Assembly: GCA_027575765.1 (NCBI GenBank)
Contig: JANBPT010000783.1
Location: 1-23,238 of the forward strand
Origin: Tieghemiomyces parasiticus
Taxonomy: Eukaryota > Kickxellomycota > Dimargaritomycetes > Dimargaritales > Dimargaritaceae
DNA length: 23,238 bases
Direction of reading: 5' to 3'
The notes below the pieces were generated by a model, which did not search any database, was not told the DNA's origin, and saw only the letters and a program-made list of their open reading frames with translations. Each line of letters starts with the position of its first letter. Position 1 is the stretch's first letter. The position numbers and the translations under genes were made by a program. Positions 19,918 to 23,238 of the stretch are shown piece by piece.

Positions 19918-21414
19918 TTAAGCATCAATTTCGGGCGATTTTATGACTGCATTACCTAGACACCGGTCCCCGTCGTACAGAACCGCAAATTGGCCAGGTG
20001 CTAAACCCCGTACGGGCCGCACTACCTGAACGTGTAGTGAGCCGTCTGATCGCAACGTCACGAGGCCGCGGCCGGGGACTTGAAGGTACCGCACCTGCAC
20101 GTCCAGCATGACACCGCCACTCGCCAGTTTCTCAGGAGGTTCCCCGGCAATCCAGTGCACGTTGCCCGCTGTGAACGCCATCGTAAACAGCCACGGATGA
20201 TCACGGCCGGGTACGACTTGGATAGCATTGCGCGTTGGATCCTTGGCGTAAACGAACCATTTGTGCGGTCCGTGATGAATCCGAGCGCGTTGACCAATCG
20301 TAAACCGGTAGAGGCCCGGATGGGTGCCAATTTCGGCCCCTGTAGAGTCGAGAATAGGGCCCGGAGTAGTCGGGAGGTACTCGCCAAGGAAATCGGCAAA
20401 GTGACGTCGTTTGCCAACAAAGCAAATCCCCATACTTTCTTTTTTCGATGCCGTGGGTAGGCCGGCCTCCCGGGCGAGATCCTTGACGGCGGCCTTGTGA
20501 AGACCACCCAGGGGAAACAAGGTCCGCTGGAGCTGAGCCTGGCTGAGACCCGAGAGATAGTAACTCTGATCTTTTCGGGGATCTTGGCCGCGTAGCAGTC
20601 TGACTGGCTCTAGTTTAGATGCAGTCAGCATTGGAGAGGGTTGTCTATTCAGTCTGTGGCAACTGGTCCGGGCATAGTGGCCAGTAGCGATCCATACAGG
20701 GGACTCGTCCGGTCCTGCCAGAGCGACTCGGGCATAGTTGACTAGAGCACCAAACTTGATCTCGCGATTACACATAATATCCGGGTTGGGCGTCTCCCCT
20801 TGAGAGTAGGCCTGTAGGGCATAACTAAAAACGTCGTTCCAGTACTCCTTGATAAAATCCACCCGCCGGCAGGGGATACCAATGTATCGACAGACAGCCT
20901 GAACGTCACGGTAGTCTTCTTCGCTTGTACACACGCCACGCTCGTCAGCCGTGTCCCAGTTCCGCATGTAGACGCCTTCGAGGTTACGGAAACCCTGCGT
21001 ACGAGGGATAATAAGAAGTTGGTTACAGGATTACGGTGGTAGGACAGTTATTTTGGGTGACCCCTGAGGAGAGAAAAGGGCAAGGTACGAACAGCACCAC
21101 CGGACTCCAAGAGATGGGCGAGCCTTGTGGTAAATCGAGTTGAGTCACTAACCAGCCAACGCACCAACACGTCTGTCAATCAAGTGAACCTCATACAAGC
21201 CTACCTTCTTCTTAAGCAAATAGGCCACTACGCTTGAATCGACGCCACCGGACATGGCCACTAGTATCCGGTCGTCAGCCGTCGGTCCGCGATGGTAAAA
21301 GCGGCTTAACGTTGGCCTGTACGTGCTAGGCAGGACAGCCGGCACCTGGACGAGTAACCTCCGGAGCGACAGATTCCGCAAGGCACGTGGGCGTGGGACG
21401 GATACGGTGGTCAT
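19918..21414 (-). CDS. MTU1: Mitochondrial tRNA-specific 2-thiouridylase, two exons
   Basis: The enzyme (MnmA/TRMU family) uses ATP and a relayed sulfur to make 2-thiouridine at the wobble position of mitochondrial tRNAs for Lys, Glu and Gln. Exons are 21414-21205 (70 codons) and 20994-19918 (358 residues plus the TAA stop), giving 428 residues against 421 in human TRMU. Residues 1-43 are Arg-rich with no acidic residue, fitting a mitochondrial presequence. The PP-loop SGGVDSS is at 55-61. GVYMRNWD follows the splice junction. The nucleophile Cys145 is in NPDIMCNREIKF, ATGHYART binds tRNA or nucleotide, and the second catalytic Cys261 is in KESMGICFVGKRR. C-terminal beta-barrel motifs include GLYRFTIGQRA, VHWIAGEPP and GQFAVLYDGDRCLG. 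It converges with PRP8. The gene name follows the fungal homologue. Confidence 0.95.
20995..21204 (-). other. Spliceosomal intron of the tRNA thiouridylase gene
   Basis: This is a 210-base phase-0 intron, AAG|GTAGGC at the donor and TACGCAG|GGT at the acceptor on the minus strand. Read-through from exon 1 meets a stop after about 18 codons. The splice restores the conserved family sequence directly after the PP-loop (...LLKKK then GFRNLEGVYMRNWD). A TGTAACC about 25-30 bases before the acceptor is a possible branch site. It is the only spliceosomal intron I can support in the window. Confidence 0.88.
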
Positions 21415-23238
21415 GGGGGCAGGTAGGTCTTGGGTAAGGGTTTATGATTTAGGACCGTCGTGGAAGCGCATGCGTGTAATGAGTGGAATGCGGGGCCGCC
21501 AGATGTACTCCCTGGCAATGTAACTATATAACCGGCGTAATAGACAATAGCCCTCCGCGGCTTCCATTATTGCGACCATTGGGTTGGGAGAATCCAATAG
21601 CTTGGGGGAGCCGACCTGATTAGGTTGACAAAACCCTCCCTTTTTTTGCACCCGGTAATAGAGCTGATGGTGAACCACGGGCCATTATTCCTGCCGTACT
21701 TTCGTCATTGTACCTGATAACTAACGCTGTGAGTATTGGTACGATTTCAGTAGAAGACACTTCTTCATTAGTTATGCCATCCGTGAGCAGCTGGCTATAG
21801 ATAGTTAATTAGACCCACGCCTTGTATTTGCGCTATCTAGCCACTGTTTGTCTCTAAACGGTACGTCCAAGCGGAACAACTGGGAATGATCGACGTACTG
21901 CTGCCTGCGTTAGGCTGGGATGCTACTCACACTTTTACTTAAACCAGCCATCCTATTCCCGTATTCGATAACGTCACTGTGGCTTACCCGCTCACTACCA
22001 GGCTCAACCCCATTCCACCATCCTAACGCTGTTTTTATCACGACATCTGACGTGAAAGAGTCTTGCTCTATGATAACACGTACTTCACTCATCAGTATTC
22101 ATGTCCATCAATTGGCTGGTTAGAACTCTACCTACTACTATTCCCAGCTCGACTTCATCAACTCCCTGGCCGTTATATATGGGAGCCGGAGCTGGCGCTC
22201 TTGTGGCGGCAAGGACCTATTTGTCCCTCTTAATGACCACCCTCTTCCACCTATTTCTCTAGATCGTTTTTGCTAAACACCACTAAGACTCGAACCGGAC
22301 TGCAACTCACTTAGATCCATCCCCAACGAGTTTACTAGCAACATTCGTCACAGTAACCCCAATTCCTATCCGTGGACCGGCAAGTTCCTTGCGTGGAAGA
22401 TCGATTAACCATATGGTTGGCTACTCACAACCACACCATGGCGATGCATCTTCGATCTATCCACTGCCTCTGCTGTAATGAGCTGTATAGCCAGAGGGAG
22501 GTTATATGGGAGAAAATGATACTGTTTATTTAACGAATATTCAAATATGGACGACAAGCCAGCTTTATATACTTGCGCTTGTGGATGATGAACAATCGTT
22601 TGGTCTAGCTGAGAGGCCTAGTTCCAGTGCCCCATCCATGGTGGGGAGAACCTGAGCCCTATTCGAGCTCGGCTCCGAAGTCTCATAGCCGCCACCTTCC
22701 CCACCATGAAGGCGTGCCAGTCTATGGTAGACGTTTGATCGAAATAGATCCCTCGGGAAGACCGTGTGGTGGAAGGCCACGGCCTTAGACTGGGAAGCCT
22801 CTCGGCGGACACCCTCCCGGCTACCCTACCAATCGTCATCTAACTATCGACAACTGCCGTGTCTGACAACAGCGGCTCTTTGAGTTTTGGCAATTGGCCT
22901 GATAGTCGGCCACATGCAGTTTCGGCTTCTTGATTTCGATTTATCGATTCCACATTAGACCATAATGGCAACAGGGTGTACTCGGCTCGCTTCATTCTTG
23001 CCCTTACCCCCTGAGCTCCTGGTTCTTTCGAAACAAGGCGCCCCCTTATGTGCCGCTACTCCTCTATTATTAATAATTCCACGAGAAGGGTGATTGAGAT
23101 GCTTCGAGTCGTTCACAGTCCCCTTGTCCCCCCTATTCACCTACTAGTTGTCCATCACTACTATTGTAACGGGGTGTGTGTCCCGAGGGGAGAGGGCAAC
23201 TAGTAAAGACCGAGGGAGGGTCGTAGGCGAGCAGGCCA
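21415..23238. other. Upstream flank of the thiouridylase gene, no supported gene
   Basis: Only short frames are present, without recognisable motifs. TATA-like runs occur at about 22173-22180 and 22565-22571 but are not followed by a convincing coding start. Part of the first few hundred bases presumably holds the minus-strand promoter of the thiouridylase. I see no clear TATA box for it. No tRNA, repeat array or transposase motif was seen by eye. Confidence 0.45.

Noticed and set aside
20965..20967. The ATG at 20967 as the start of a 349-residue thiouridylase
   Set aside because: It lacks the PP-loop needed for ATP binding. Exon 1 upstream supplies SGGVDSS plus a mitochondrial presequence, with good splice sites.

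Overview
The window looks like nuclear DNA of a fungus, most likely an early-diverging lineage. Its two confident genes are the spliceosomal core protein PRP8 and a mitochondrial tRNA 2-thiouridylase with one spliceosomal intron. The coding sequence is GC-rich and prefers C- or G-ending codons, while the flanks are AT-richer and contain decayed mariner DNA. I cannot name the species from the sequence. Zoopagomycota or a related group is a guess from the intein load, the sparse introns and the gene style.

Layout. Positions 1-488 hold the C-terminal part of a dead mariner transposase. Positions 489-2749 show no gene I can support. Positions 2757-3385 hold a candidate small secreted-protein gene, with a TATA box, a signal-peptide-like start, a break in frame and a polyadenylation signal. 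Positions 3630-4672 hold a fuller dead mariner copy, homologous at its 3' end to the first relic. Positions 4700-5231 are the upstream region of PRP8.

The centre of the window is one 13.1-kb uninterrupted reading frame at 5232-18344 (4370 codons). It encodes PRP8 interrupted by five separate inteins of 459, 429, 284, 399 and 450 residues. Together they make 2021 residues, 46 percent of the precursor. Removing them leaves 2349 residues, close to the roughly 2335 of human PRP8, and the six extein pieces join exactly at conserved PRP8 sequence. Every intein begins with Cys, ends with His-Asn and is followed by Cys or Ser. Four carry LAGLIDADG-type endonuclease remnants whose catalytic acidic residues appear to be gone. 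The third has no recognisable endonuclease. Intein 1 belongs to a different sequence class from inteins 2-5, which resemble the known fungal PRP8 intein family and one another.

Positions 18345-19917 contain no convincing gene. The mitochondrial tRNA 2-thiouridylase (MTU1/TRMU family) lies on the minus strand in two exons, 21414-21205 and 20994-19918. Positions 21415-23238 hold its upstream region and nothing else I can support.

The standout is the PRP8 precursor. Every molecule of the protein at the heart of RNA splicing must first pass through five protein-splicing events, carried out by elements that mostly can no longer home.
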